Source of the DNA: Actinobacillus porcinus
Lineage (GTDB): Bacteria; Pseudomonadota; Gammaproteobacteria; Enterobacterales; Pasteurellaceae
DNA length: 64,000 nt
Reading direction: 5' to 3'
Assembly: GCF_901764995.1 (NCBI RefSeq)
Contig: NZ_CABFKI010000005.1
Span: 1 to 64,000, forward strand
This document shows, piece by piece, positions 19,791 to 28,336 of the stretch. Position 1 is the stretch's first letter; every line of letters begins with the position of its first letter. The notes below the pieces were generated by a model. It made no database searches, was not told the origin of the DNA, and saw only the letters and a list, made by a program, of their open reading frames with translations. A program made the position numbers and the translations under genes.

Positions 19791-20668
19791 TGGCGAAGTT
19801 CTTAATTACCGGCGCAAAAGGGCAGGTTGGACATTGTTTAACGCAGCAATTAACCGGCAAAGCTGAAATTTTAGCGGTAGATCGAGATGAGTTAGATATT
19901 ACCGATCAAAGTGCGGTGAAAAAAATCGTTGAAACTTTTAAGCCCGATGTCATTATCAATGCCGCAGCACATACGGCGGTTGATCGTGCTGAAAGTGAAG
20001 TTGAGCTATCAGAAGCAATCAATGTTAAAGGCCCACAATATCTTGCCGAAGCGGCTAATGAAATTGGTGCGATTATCTTGCATATTTCTACCGACTATGT
20101 GTTTGAAGGCACTGGCTCGGGCGAATATAAAGAAGAGGATCAAACCAATCCACAAGGTGTTTATGGGCGTACAAAATTAGAAGGCGAAATTGCCGTTCAA
20201 CAAGCAAATCCTCGCTCTATCATTTTACGTACTGCTTGGGTATTTGGCGAACACGGACATAATTTTGTCAAAACAATGCTTCGTTTAGCAAAAGATCGTG
20301 ATAGTTTAGGTATTGTGGGCGATCAATTTGGTGGCCCAACCTACGCAGGTGATATTGCAAAAGCATTAATTGAAATTGCTAATCAAATTCTTGCTGGCAA
20401 AGAAAATGCTTTTGGCGTTTATCATTTTACAGGCAAGCCTTATGTGAGTTGGTATGAGTTCGCCAACGCAATTTTTGTTGAAGCAGAATCGCAAAAACTT
20501 CTTGAAAAACAACCGCACTTAAAAGCAATTACCACAGCGGAATACCCAACACCGGCCAAACGCCCGGCAAATTCACGTTTGGATTTGACGAAAATTAAGC
20601 AAACCTTTAACATTGAACCAAGTGATTGGCAGAAAGCATTAAAAAACATTAAGGCATACGCATCATGA
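19790..20668 (+). CDS. rmlD: dTDP-4-dehydrorhamnose reductase
   Basis: Last enzyme of the dTDP-L-rhamnose pathway, reducing the 4-keto group. The 292-residue SDR protein has the nucleotide-binding ITGAKGQVGHCL, the VDRDELDITD segment, STDYVFEGTGSGEY and the YGRTKLEGE Tyr-x3-Lys pair. It overlaps rmlA by one base and rmlC by four bases, consistent with translational coupling. Confidence 0.96.
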   Translation: MAKFLITGAKGQVGHCLTQQLTGKAEILAVDRDELDITDQSAVKKIVETFKPDVIINAAAHTAVDRAESEVELSEAINVKGPQYLAEAANEIGAIILHISTDYVFEGTGSGEYKEEDQTNPQGVYGRTKLEGEIAVQQANPRSIILRTAWVFGEHGHNFVKTMLRLAKDRDSLGIVGDQFGGPTYAGDIAKALIEIANQILAGKENAFGVYHFTGKPYVSWYEFANAIFVEAESQKLLEKQPHLKAITTAEYPTPAKRPANSRLDLTKIKQTFNIEPSDWQKALKNIKAYAS

Positions 20669-21207
20669 AAATTATTGAAACAAACATTCCTGACGTGAAA
20701 TTATTAGAGCCACAAGTTTTTGGTGATGAACGTGGCTTTTTTATGGAGACTTTCCGTGATGAATGGTTTAAACAAAATGTGGCAGATCGTACTTTTGTAC
20801 AAGAAAACCATTCAAAATCAATCAAAGGCGTTTTACGAGGTTTGCACTACCAAACTGAAAACACACAAGGCAAGTTAGTTCGTGTTGTACAAGGCGCAGT
20901 TTTTGATGTTGCCGTAGATTTACGTAAAAACTCACCAACCTTTGGGCAATGGGTTGGCGAAATTCTATCTGCTGAAAATAAACGTCAATTATGGGTACCA
21001 GAAGGTTTTGCGCACGGTTTTTATGTATTGACCGAAACCGCAGAATTTACTTATAAATGTACGGATTATTATAATCCTAAAGCAGAACATTCTTTGATTT
21101 GGAATGACCCAACGGTTGGGATTGAATGGCCGCTAGATGGCGAACCGAGTTTATCGGCGAAGGATTTAGCGGGTAAACGGCTACAAGATGCGGTTTTATT
21201 TGATTAA
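20665..21207 (+). CDS. rmlC: dTDP-4-dehydrorhamnose 3,5-epimerase
   Basis: A 180-residue cupin-fold epimerase. Characteristic segments are FGDERGFFMETF, QENHSKSIKGVLRGLHYQ (catalytic His in LHYQ) and VPEGFAHGFYVL. It epimerises C3 and C5 of the keto-deoxy sugar and sits last in the rmlA-D-C block. No clear intrinsic terminator follows; the next bases hold an inverted repeat without a T-run. Confidence 0.97.
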   Translation: MKIIETNIPDVKLLEPQVFGDERGFFMETFRDEWFKQNVADRTFVQENHSKSIKGVLRGLHYQTENTQGKLVRVVQGAVFDVAVDLRKNSPTFGQWVGEILSAENKRQLWVPEGFAHGFYVLTETAEFTYKCTDYYNPKAEHSLIWNDPTVGIEWPLDGEPSLSAKDLAGKRLQDAVLFD

Positions 21208-21227
21208 TTCGTCCAATGAATAAAAGG

Positions 21228-21271
21228 CATAGTAGATAAAATGGTCATAGACAACAAATTTGTCTACTATG
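21228..21271. repeat. Inverted repeat with ACAAATTTGT core (copy 1)
   Basis: CATAGTAGA at the left is matched by TCTACTATG at the right. The loop ends in CAACAAATTTGTCTA, a stretch also present in the hairpin at 25042-25077, although the stems differ. There is no T-run, so a terminator role is doubtful. Confidence 0.5.
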
Positions 21272-21515
21272 TCTCTATTGCACTATTATAAACAGACTTT
21301 ACAGAAGTTTAGTCACAAAAGCAGTGAGCCTAATACTTCCTTTTTGAATATCAGCCTTTGTCCCCTTACAATCTTTAATCGAATTAAATTACTACTAGAT
21401 AAAGAGAATTTCATTATGTGATATTGACAACCACACCCATCAGCAAAATAACCTTTAGTAAACAGCTCTCCTTAGGATTAAGATAACCACACTACTTTAC
21501 AAAACGCTTTTAAAA

Positions 21516-21534
21516 TGTATACTTTCTGTATACA
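21516..21534. promoter_or_regulatory. Palindromic operator candidate for higBA
   Basis: TGTATACTTTCTGTATACA is a perfect inverted repeat with a 5-base centre, 12 bases before the higB start. HigA-type antitoxins autoregulate by binding such sites; this is the expected position. Confidence 0.6.
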
Positions 21535-21546
21535 AAGAGGCTGGAA

Positions 21547-21825
21547 ATGATTTTATCGTTTAAACACAAGGGGCTTGAACGATTTTTTACCACAGGTTCA
21601 ACCGCAGGTATTCAAGCCAAACATGCAACGAAATTACGGCTACAACTAGATGCACTCAATCGTGCGACTTGTCCACAAGATATGAATGCGCCCTGTTGGC
21701 GATTACATCCATTAAAAGGTCATCTCAAAGAGCATTGGTCAATTACCGTAAACGGAAACTGGCGTATTACCTTTAAATTTGAAAATGGGCACGCTGAAAT
21801 CGTTGATTATCAAGATTATCACTAG
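21547..21825 (+). CDS. higB: HigB/RelE-family mRNA interferase toxin
   Basis: A 92-residue toxin of the HigB type (plasmid maintenance/RelE superfamily). Typical segments are FKHKGLERFFTTGSTAGI at the N-terminus, WRLHPLKGHLKEHWSITVNGNWRI and FENGHAEIVDYQDYH at the C-terminus. HigB cleaves mRNA on the ribosome. The toxin precedes its antitoxin, which is the normal order for higBA, with an 8-base gap. Confidence 0.93.
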   Translation: MILSFKHKGLERFFTTGSTAGIQAKHATKLRLQLDALNRATCPQDMNAPCWRLHPLKGHLKEHWSITVNGNWRITFKFENGHAEIVDYQDYH

Positions 21826-21833
21826 GAGATACT

Positions 21834-22106
21834 ATGAAAATGCATAATCCACCGCATCCGGGTTTAGTATTAAGAGAATATATTGACGGAATGAAAGTGG
21901 GGGACGTTGCTCAAAAACTGGGTGTTTCTCGTATTTCGCTCTCTCGTATTCTCAATGGTAAAACCGCCATTACACCTGAAATGGCAACTCGTATCGGACT
22001 TGCGTTAAATAACAGCCCAAGTATGTGGCTTGGTATGCAGGCTGATTATGATTTGTGGCAAATAGAACAAAATCAAACCTTTCATATCACGCCGCTTTAC
22101 GCCTAA
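21834..22106 (+). CDS. higA: HigA-family antitoxin
   Basis: A 90-residue Xre-type DNA-binding antitoxin. It begins MKMHNPPHPGLVLREYIDG and has the helix-turn-helix VGDVAQKLGVSRISLSRILNGK near residues 23-45, then the MATRIGLALNNSPSMWLGMQ segment typical of HigA/VapI. It neutralises HigB and represses the operon, probably at the palindrome upstream. Confidence 0.94.
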   Translation: MKMHNPPHPGLVLREYIDGMKVGDVAQKLGVSRISLSRILNGKTAITPEMATRIGLALNNSPSMWLGMQADYDLWQIEQNQTFHITPLYA

Positions 22107-22137
22107 ATCGGTTAATTGTAAACGCGGATTGAGTTAA

Positions 22138-22236
22138 ATGGGCATTAAAAAACAGCTATGCTGGGATATTAAATAAATACCTATTGATGATTTTGCAACA
22201 TCAAAGCATCAACAAGCCCTAGAAAAACTGATATAG
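22138..22236 (+). pseudogene. Degenerate gene remnant (copy A of a shared C-terminal tail)
   Basis: Starting at an ATG, the frame reads MGIKKQLCWDIK, then a TAA stop, then IPIDDFATSKHQQALEKLI and a TAG. The second part matches a fragment at 25083-25124 ([13 protein letters not shown]). The agreement at the protein level suggests both are decayed copies of the end of one gene that I do not recognise. Confidence 0.4.
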
Positions 22237-22276
22237 TAAGGCATACTGTATCAGTTTTTCTTTTTAGGGAGTTTAT

Positions 22277-23590
22277 ATGGCAATGCAGATTTTACTTTCA
22301 ACTGAAAAAGCATCTCAAGCTTGGGGTGATAATGCCTTATTAAGTTTTAATGGTGAGCAGGCGATTATTCATCTTGCGCAAAATAACGAGAAGAATCACC
22401 GCACTTTTGTTCAAAAAGCAGCACGTAAATTACGAGGGCAGGGGATTAAAGACGTAGAGTTAGTGGGTGAGCTTTGGCAATTAGAATATTGTTGGGTATT
22501 TTATCAAGGTTTTTATACCGCGAAACAAGATTGGGCGGTGGAGTTTCCTGAGTTAGGCGAGGATCATGATGAATTGCTTGCTCGAATTCAATGTGGGGAT
22601 TTTGTTAGAGAAATCATTAATTTATCTTCATCAGTTATTACCCCTATTGAGCTTGTGAGACGATCTGTTGATTTTATTTCTGAGCAGGCTGAACAGGTTG
22701 AGCGTGAAAGTGCGGTCAAATTTGAGGTTATTTCCGGAGAAACGTTATTAGAACAAAATTATCAGGGAATTTGGGCGGTCGGGAAAGGTTCGGCGAATCC
22801 GCCGGCTTTGTTGCAACTGGATTTCAATCCAACGGGGGATGAAGATGCTCCGGTATTCGCGTGCTTAGTGGGGAAAGGGATTACCTTTGATAGCGGTGGT
22901 TATAGCATTAAGCCAAGTAATTTTATGGAAAGCATGAAATCCGATATGGGCGGTGCTGCATTGTTGGTGGGCGCATTAGGGCTTGCTATTGCACGCGGGT
23001 TGACACAGCGTGTGAAATTATATTTATGCTGCGCAGAAAATATGGTTAGTCATAATGCATTTAAACTGGGCGATGTAATTACTTATCGTAATGACGTAAC
23101 GGCAGAAATTATGAATACAGATGCGGAAGGGCGTTTAGCTTTAGCGGATGGTTTAATTCTCGCCAGTGAGCAGAAAGCACAGTTTATTTTAGATGCGGCT
23201 ACCTTAACAGGTGCGGCGAAAATTGCGGTAGGAAATGACTATCATTCGGTGCTTTCTATGGATGATGAGTTAGTTTCGGCTTTATTGCGTTCGGCTCAGG
23301 ATGAACAAGAACCATTTTGGCGTTTGCCTTTTGAGTCATTTCACCGTGAGCAAATTAGCTCTTCTTTTGCCAAAATTTCGAATACGAGTTCGGTTGCTGT
23401 AAGTGCAGGCGCGAGCACTGCAACAGCCTTTTTGTCTTACTTTGTGGAAAATTATCAGCAAAATTGGTTGCATATTGATTGTTCCGCCACCTATCGCAAG
23501 TCAGCCAGTGATTTATGGGCAACGGGCGCTACGGGAATAGGAGTTCAAACTATTGCTAATTTGTTGTTAACGCAAGCAGCATCCTTTTAG
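22277..23590 (+). CDS. pepB: Peptidase B (M17 leucyl aminopeptidase family)
   Basis: A 437-residue cytosolic M17 aminopeptidase. The C-terminal catalytic domain has [16 protein letters not shown] (Lys and Asp metal/active-site residues), the SDMGGAA segment, and the family signature [14 protein letters not shown]. The long N-terminal part without a PepA-like domain is typical of PepB of Enterobacterales and Pasteurellaceae. AGGGAG lies a few bases before the ATG. Confidence 0.95.
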   Translation: MAMQILLSTEKASQAWGDNALLSFNGEQAIIHLAQNNEKNHRTFVQKAARKLRGQGIKDVELVGELWQLEYCWVFYQGFYTAKQDWAVEFPELGEDHDELLARIQCGDFVREIINLSSSVITPIELVRRSVDFISEQAEQVERESAVKFEVISGETLLEQNYQGIWAVGKGSANPPALLQLDFNPTGDEDAPVFACLVGKGITFDSGGYSIKPSNFMESMKSDMGGAALLVGALGLAIARGLTQRVKLYLCCAENMVSHNAFKLGDVITYRNDVTAEIMNTDAEGRLALADGLILASEQKAQFILDAATLTGAAKIAVGNDYHSVLSMDDELVSALLRSAQDEQEPFWRLPFESFHREQISSSFAKISNTSSVAVSAGASTATAFLSYFVENYQQNWLHIDCSATYRKSASDLWATGATGIGVQTIANLLLTQAASF

Positions 23591-23644
23591 CCTAATAACT
23601 CTCAATAAAATTAGCATTAGCTAATACTGAAATGAGTATATGAC

Positions 23645-23679
23645 AAAGTGTTTTTATTCTTTCCATAAAAACACTTTTA
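23645..23679 (+). terminator. Intrinsic terminator after pepB
   Basis: AAAGTGTTTTTAT and ATAAAAACACTTT form a 13-base stem with a 7-base loop, followed by TTAATTT. It lies 55 bases after the pepB stop. Confidence 0.7.
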
Positions 23680-23691
23680 ATTTGCTGTATT

Positions 23692-23711
23692 TTTATGGTT
23701 ATAACCATAAA
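23692..23711. promoter_or_regulatory. Perfect 20-base palindrome upstream of the DUF4143 ATPase
   Basis: TTTATGGTTATAACCATAAA is its own reverse complement and lies 50 bases before the ATPase start. It could be a repressor operator; the bound protein is unknown. Confidence 0.4.
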
Positions 23712-23761
23712 TAAATGATAAAATTCACTTAAATTATGAACGTAACCCAAAATAATTTAAG

Positions 23762-24970
23762 ATGATTAACCGTCCCAACTATCTCAAACAACTTAAACCT
23801 TTCATCAATATGCCTTTAATCAAAGTGATTACAGGCATTCGCCGTTCAGGAAAATCTACGGTCATCAAGCTTTTACAAGCGGAATTATTGGCACAAGGCA
23901 TTGCCGAACAACAAGTCATTCATATCAATTTTGAAAGTTTTGCCTTTGCTGATTTTAAAACTGCCGACAAACTCTATGCTTTGGTAAAAGAAAAAATTCA
24001 GACTGCCGAAAAATACTACCTTTTGCTTGATGAAATTCAGGAGGTGGCAGACTGGGAAAAAACCGTCAATGCGTTTATGGTGGATTTCAATCTTGACTTG
24101 TATATCACAGGTTCAAATTCACATTTATTGTCGTCTGAATTGGCGACTTATCTCGCTGGGCGTTATGTGGAAATTCCCATTTTTACGCTGTCGTATCAAG
24201 AATTTTTAGATTTTAAGGCAGGATACACACAGCAAATCATTCAAAACTCCACCGCACTTTTCACAGAATATTTGTGTAAAGGCGGTTTTCCAATGGTGCA
24301 TACCGCCGATTATGAAACCGAAACCGTCTACAAAATTGTGCAAGATATCTATGCGTCCGTGATTTTGCGAGATACGGTACAACGCCACAAAATTCGCGAT
24401 GTGGAGCTATTGGAACGCATTGTGAAATATGCTTTTGACAATATCGGCAACACGTTTTCAGGCAAAAATGTAGCGGATTATTTCAAAAGCCAACAGCGAA
24501 AAGTAGATTTAAATACCGTTTATAATTATTTGAAAGCATTAGAAAGTGCCTTTATTTTGCACCGTGTTGAACGATTTGATATTAAAGGCAAAGAGATTTT
24601 GAAAACCCAAGAAAAATTTTATTTGGGCGATGTGTCCTTGCTTTACGCCACAATGGGTTTTCGCACCAGTTTGATTTCGGGTATTTTGGAAAATTTGGTT
24701 TATTTAGAACTCAAACGCCGTGGCTATCAAGTGTATATTGGTAAATTGGGGACGCAAGAAATTGACTTTATCGCCCAAAAACAAAACGAAAAAATTTATA
24801 TCCAAGTGGCGTATAAATTGGAAAGCGAGCAAAACGTTCAGCGAGAATTTTCGCCTTTGCAAGCCATTGCAGATAACTACCCAAAATATGTGATAACCAT
24901 GGACGATTTTTGGCAGGATAATATTGATGGCATTGTGCATCAGCATATTGGGGCGTTTTTGTTGGGGTAG
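23762..24970 (+). CDS. DUF4143-type AAA ATPase
   Basis: A 402-residue P-loop ATPase of the family that carries AAA_14 and DUF4143 domains. Walker A is GIRRSGKST near residue 26, Walker B is YLLLDEIQE, and the sensor region is LYITGSNSHLLSSELATYLAGR. The C-terminal DUF4143 part contains LVYLELKRRGYQVYIGK and EIDFIAQKQNEKIYIQVAYKL, which resembles a nuclease-like PD-(D/E)XK core. The cellular role of this family is not established. The ATPase gene is followed by an inverted repeat very like a Neisseria uptake sequence pair. Confidence 0.9.
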   Translation: MINRPNYLKQLKPFINMPLIKVITGIRRSGKSTVIKLLQAELLAQGIAEQQVIHINFESFAFADFKTADKLYALVKEKIQTAEKYYLLLDEIQEVADWEKTVNAFMVDFNLDLYITGSNSHLLSSELATYLAGRYVEIPIFTLSYQEFLDFKAGYTQQIIQNSTALFTEYLCKGGFPMVHTADYETETVYKIVQDIYASVILRDTVQRHKIRDVELLERIVKYAFDNIGNTFSGKNVADYFKSQQRKVDLNTVYNYLKALESAFILHRVERFDIKGKEILKTQEKFYLGDVSLLYATMGFRTSLISGILENLVYLELKRRGYQVYIGKLGTQEIDFIAQKQNEKIYIQVAYKLESEQNVQREFSPLQAIADNYPKYVITMDDFWQDNIDGIVHQHIGAFLLG

Positions 24971-24978
24971 CTGTGAGA

Positions 24979-25016
24979 AATGCCATCTGAAACTTAATTT
25001 CAGATGGCATTTTATT
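24979..25016 (+). terminator. Intrinsic terminator built from an inverted Neisseria-DUS-like pair
   Basis: AATGCCATCTGAAA and TTTCAGATGGCATT form the stem with a short loop, followed by TTATT. Each arm contains ATGCCATCTGAA, one base different from the Neisseria uptake sequence ATGCCGTCTGAA. In Neisseria, inverted DUS pairs are common terminators. Confidence 0.75.
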
Positions 25017-25041
25017 ATTGAATAGAAAGCCGTTATCGTTT

Positions 25042-25077
25042 TGGTGTAATAGCAACAAATTTGTCTATTACACCAAT
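25042..25077. repeat. Inverted repeat with ACAAATTTGT core (copy 2)
   Basis: TTGGTGTAATAG and CTATTACACCAA form a perfect 12-base stem around CAACAAATTTGT. The inner part is shared with the inverted repeat at 21228-21271, while the stem sequence differs. Confidence 0.55.
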
Positions 25078-25082
25078 AAACA

Positions 25083-25124
25083 CCTATTGATGATTTTACA
25101 ATCTTGAAACATCCACAAGCCTAA
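25083..25124 (+). pseudogene. Degenerate gene remnant (copy B of the shared tail)
   Basis: The frame reads [13 protein letters not shown] and a stop, matching the tail at 22138-22236 in nucleotide sequence (CCTATTGATGATTTT) and in peptide. It runs into the 3' end of der on the other strand. Confidence 0.35.
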
Positions 25125-26635
25125 CGTTTCGATTTTTTGATAAACTTCATTAAACGCTTACGTTTACGTAATTGGCTTGGTGTCAATTTATTACGTTTTC
25201 CTGCAAATGGGTTGTTACCTTCTTGGAATAGAAGACGAATTGGTGAGCCGATAATTTTTAAGCTACGGCGATAATAATTTGATAAATAACGCTTATAGCT
25301 ATCAGGTAAACGTTCAATTTGGTTGCCGTGTACAACGATAATCGGCGGGTTGTAGCCACCTGGGTGTGCGTATTTTAATTTGATACGGCGACCACTCATC
25401 ATTGGTGGTTGATGTTCATCTGTAGCCATTTGTAGGATACGTGTGAGCATTGAGGTTGTCATTTTTTGCGTTGCACAAGCGTAAGCTTCGCGAACGCTGT
25501 CAAATAAATTCCCGACACCGCTACCGTGTAAAGCAGAAATAAAATGCACACGAGCAAAGTCAATGAAATCAAGGCGGCGGTCAAGTTCTGATTTAACGCG
25601 ATCTTTGATCTCTTGATCCAAACCATCCCATTTATTGACCACGATCACTAAAGAGCGTCCTGCGTTCAAAATAAAGCCAAGCAAAGAAAGATCTTGGTCT
25701 GAAATACCTTCGCGCGCATCAATGGTTAATAACACCACATTGGCATCTTGAATCGCTTGCAACGTTTTAATCACGGAGAATTTTTCAACTGCTAAATGGA
25801 CTTTTCCGCGTTTACGCACGCCAGCGGTATCAATGATGGTGTAATGTTGTCCATCGCGTTCCATGGGGATATAAATACTATCGCGTGTTGTGCCGGGTAA
25901 ATCATAAACGACCACGCGATCTTCACCTAGAATACGGTTGGTTAAGGTGGATTTTCCAACATTTGGACGTCCCACAATGGCAATTTTAATGTTCTTATCT
26001 TCTGGCTCTTCGTTTTCTTCTTCCAACGCTTCATCAAGGAGCGCGGTGTCGTTATCGTCAGAAAAGTCGAAATCACTATCCCATTCATCTTGCGCTGAAT
26101 CTTCTGTATTTTCTACCGCACTTTCTTCATTCATCTTAGCGGCTAATGGCGCAAGGACATCTTCCATAAGCTGGGTTACCCCGCGACCTTGGGCTGCCGC
26201 AATTTGTGCAATATCCCCTAAACCTAATTGATAGAATTCAGCACAATGGCTGTCGGCATCAATACCATCTGTTTTGTTGGCAACCACAACCGTGGTTTTG
26301 TTCTGGCGTTGGCGTAGATAATGGGCGATACCGATATCTGCCGGTGTTAATCCTGCACGAGCATCAACGAGAAATAAAACCACATCCGCTTCTTCGATAG
26401 CAAGCAAAGATTGCTCCGCCATTTTTTCTTCCACACCTTCTTCAGAGCCATCAATACCGCCTGTATCGATAACGATAAAATCATAGCCTGCAATATTGGC
26501 TTGACCGTATTTACGGTCGCGTGTTAGACCTGGAAAGTCGGCAACAAGGGCGTCACGTGTGCGTGTTAATCGGTTGAATAATGTGGATTTGCCAACATTA
26601 GGGCGACCCACTAGGGCAACGACTGGCGTAGTCAT
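25121..26635 (-). CDS. der: Ribosome biogenesis GTPase Der (EngA)
   Basis: An essential GTPase with two tandem G domains that assists 50S assembly. The first P-loop is [15 protein letters not shown] near residue 10 with DTGG and NKTD, the second is [15 protein letters not shown] near residue 220 with [10 protein letters not shown] and NKWD, and the C-terminal KH-like domain follows. The linker between the G domains is long and acidic. I chose ATG 26635 ([10 protein letters not shown]), preceded by GAGG; the frame continues to a TTG at 26647. Confidence 0.97.
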   Translation of the reverse strand: MTTPVVALVGRPNVGKSTLFNRLTRTRDALVADFPGLTRDRKYGQANIAGYDFIVIDTGGIDGSEEGVEEKMAEQSLLAIEEADVVLFLVDARAGLTPADIGIAHYLRQRQNKTTVVVANKTDGIDADSHCAEFYQLGLGDIAQIAAAQGRGVTQLMEDVLAPLAAKMNEESAVENTEDSAQDEWDSDFDFSDDNDTALLDEALEEENEEPEDKNIKIAIVGRPNVGKSTLTNRILGEDRVVVYDLPGTTRDSIYIPMERDGQHYTIIDTAGVRKRGKVHLAVEKFSVIKTLQAIQDANVVLLTIDAREGISDQDLSLLGFILNAGRSLVIVVNKWDGLDQEIKDRVKSELDRRLDFIDFARVHFISALHGSGVGNLFDSVREAYACATQKMTTSMLTRILQMATDEHQPPMMSGRRIKLKYAHPGGYNPPIIVVHGNQIERLPDSYKRYLSNYYRRSLKIIGSPIRLLFQEGNNPFAGKRNKLTPSQLRKRKRLMKFIKKSKR

Positions 26636-26755
26636 AAAAAACCTCAATAAATTAGAAAAGTAGCACTTGGATTAAATGCTCAAGCGCAAAATAAATAATC
26701 GGGCATTATAGCGGATTTTCCTAAAGATGAGAAATAAAGTCGCTGAAAATGGGGG

Positions 26756-26794
26756 AAAGTGCGGTTAAAATTTCATTATTTTTAACCGCACTTT
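26756..26794. terminator. Inverted uptake-signal pair acting as terminator
   Basis: AAAGTGCGGTTAAAA and TTTTTAACCGCACTTT are two Haemophilus-type uptake signals in opposite orientation, forming a long stem between yedE and der. Such pairs commonly end transcription in this family. Confidence 0.65.
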
Positions 26795-26799
26795 AAGGC

Positions 26800-27861
26800 C
26801 TAGACTGCAGATTTTCTTGTTAAGCCAATGTAAATACAGAATATAAAGCCAGCCAGTAACGCGTAAGGCGAATATTCGCTAATGCCGGCACCTGAAGCCG
26901 CAAGGCTTAGGCGATGTGCAGCGGCAGCACCAACAAGCATACCTAAAATAAACATACTGGAATTATTATCGCCTTCACCAAGGTGAACGAGATGCTTACC
27001 GGGGCAGCCGCCACCTAAGGCGAAGCAAAGCCCACATAATGCCATACCCAAGAAATTCCAAAGCCATTGATTGTGAGCAATTGGTTGTTTTTCAAATCCT
27101 AAATGAAATTGCCCTAGGGAATAATTGGTGAGCATTGCAAATAGAACGAGTGCAATCACGCCACTTAATAAAGTCGGATCTTTGAATAAAACCATATTAC
27201 GGAATGCGCCGATTGAACAAAAACGGGATTTTTGCATAAGGACGCCTAAGATCAAACCTGCACCAAGAGAAAGCCATAGATTAGCATGTTGAGCAGCAGG
27301 CCCTTTTTGTGAAAAATAGAGTGGCAAGCCTTCACCCAAGCTAAATTGGCTCAGCAAACCTAGAAATAGTAGGAGCGCGATGATAATGGGTAGGAAGCCA
27401 ATGATTGTTGATTGTTCTTTGGCTTTCCCTAAGGAAAATCCTTTGTTGGCAAAGAAAATTCCACCCAGTACACCAACAAATAAGCCCGCAATTCCGGCTA
27501 TGGCGGTTAAATCCCCACCACCTAAGCGCAAATAAGCACGCCATGGGCAACCTAAAAATACTAAGGCGCCAATCATGGCGAAAATACCGAGAAAAAATCG
27601 GGTAAAGGGTGCAGAACCACCACGTGGTTTGAACTCTTTAGATAGCAATGCACTGATTAATGCACCCAAAATTAAACCGATTAACTCAGGGCGGATGTAT
27701 TGTAACGGAGCGGCTTGATGAAGCCCGATAGAGCCTGCAGTGTCACGTAAAAAACATGCGGCGCAGAACCCCATGTTTGCCGGGTTGCCATTGTAGGTTA
27801 GAAGTGGAGCAATGATACCAAGTGCAGCACCTGCAACCATAGGCCATTTTGAAATTTTCAT
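26800..27861 (-). CDS. yedE: YeeE/YedE-family inner-membrane transporter (selenium metabolism YedE type)
   Basis: A 353-residue protein with about nine to ten membrane helices. The N-terminus has NMGFCAACFLRDTAGSIGLH, the middle LGCPWRAYLRLGGGD, and the C-terminal half KSRFCSIGAFRNMVLF and LGGGCPGKHLVHLGEG. The conserved Cys residues in these loops are the hallmark of the YeeE/YedE thio- or selenium-transport family. The family often pairs with yedF, which I do not see next to it here. The substrate is inferred from the family, not shown. Confidence 0.88.
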   Translation of the reverse strand: MKISKWPMVAGAALGIIAPLLTYNGNPANMGFCAACFLRDTAGSIGLHQAAPLQYIRPELIGLILGALISALLSKEFKPRGGSAPFTRFFLGIFAMIGALVFLGCPWRAYLRLGGGDLTAIAGIAGLFVGVLGGIFFANKGFSLGKAKEQSTIIGFLPIIIALLLFLGLLSQFSLGEGLPLYFSQKGPAAQHANLWLSLGAGLILGVLMQKSRFCSIGAFRNMVLFKDPTLLSGVIALVLFAMLTNYSLGQFHLGFEKQPIAHNQWLWNFLGMALCGLCFALGGGCPGKHLVHLGEGDNNSSMFILGMLVGAAAAHRLSLAASGAGISEYSPYALLAGFIFCIYIGLTRKSAV

Positions 27862-28024
27862 AATGAAACCTTAATGATATCGAAAGTTAAAATAAATTGG
27901 AGAGGTTTATACTTGCTGTTAATTTATAGAAAATCAACTATAAACTACATTGAGTAAAACGTGTTTATTGTACAAGTTAATGTGATGAATGAAAATGATG
28001 AAGATCAATATATTGAAAATAATA

Positions 28025-28060
28025 CAAAAAATAAAAGCACAGTTTTGAAAACTGTGCTTT
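28025..28060 (-). terminator. Intrinsic terminator of the tRNA-Asp pair
   Basis: On the minus strand, AAAGCACAGTTTT and AAAACTGTGCTTT form a 13-base stem followed by TATTTTTT. It lies just after the second tRNA gene in the direction of transcription. Confidence 0.8.
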
Positions 28061-28068
28061 CTAAATAT

Positions 28069-28145
28069 TGGCGGAATGGACGGGACTCGAACCCGCGACC
28101 CCCTGCGTGACAGGCAGGTATTCTAACCAGCTGAACTACCACTCC
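28069..28145 (-). tRNA. tRNA-Asp (anticodon GUC), copy 2
   Basis: The minus strand folds as a 77-base tRNA with encoded CCA. The acceptor stem is GGAGTGG/CCATTCC with discriminator G, the anticodon stem-loop is CCTGC-CTGTCAC-GCAGG, and the T loop is TTCGAGT. The anticodon GTC gives aspartate. It differs from the other copy in one variable-loop base (T here). Confidence 0.97.
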
Positions 28146-28183
28146 GCAGCTAATTTATATTAAGGAGTTAAAATGAAAAAAAT

Positions 28184-28260
28184 TGGCGGAATGGACGGGA
28201 CTCGAACCCGCGCCCCCCTGCGTGACAGGCAGGTATTCTAACCAGCTGAACTACCACTCC
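28184..28260 (-). tRNA. tRNA-Asp (anticodon GUC), copy 1
   Basis: The same 77-base structure as the neighbouring copy, 38 bases upstream in transcription order, with encoded CCA and anticodon GTC. The variable loop reads GGGGC instead of GGGTC. Both copies are probably transcribed together and end at the terminator at 28025-28060. Confidence 0.97.
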
Positions 28261-28336
28261 GCTAAGTGCAGCGAATAATACTTGCCAAAGTAAATTTCGT
28301 CAACCCTTTTTTTTATTATTTGAAACAGTTGATTAA

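Larger units (their letters stand above)
21208..21546. other. Intergenic region between rmlC and higB
   Basis: This 339-base stretch has no convincing gene. It holds the inverted repeat at 21228-21271 and, at its right end, the palindromic operator candidate at 21516-21534. The middle part is A+T-rich and unremarkable. Confidence 0.5.
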
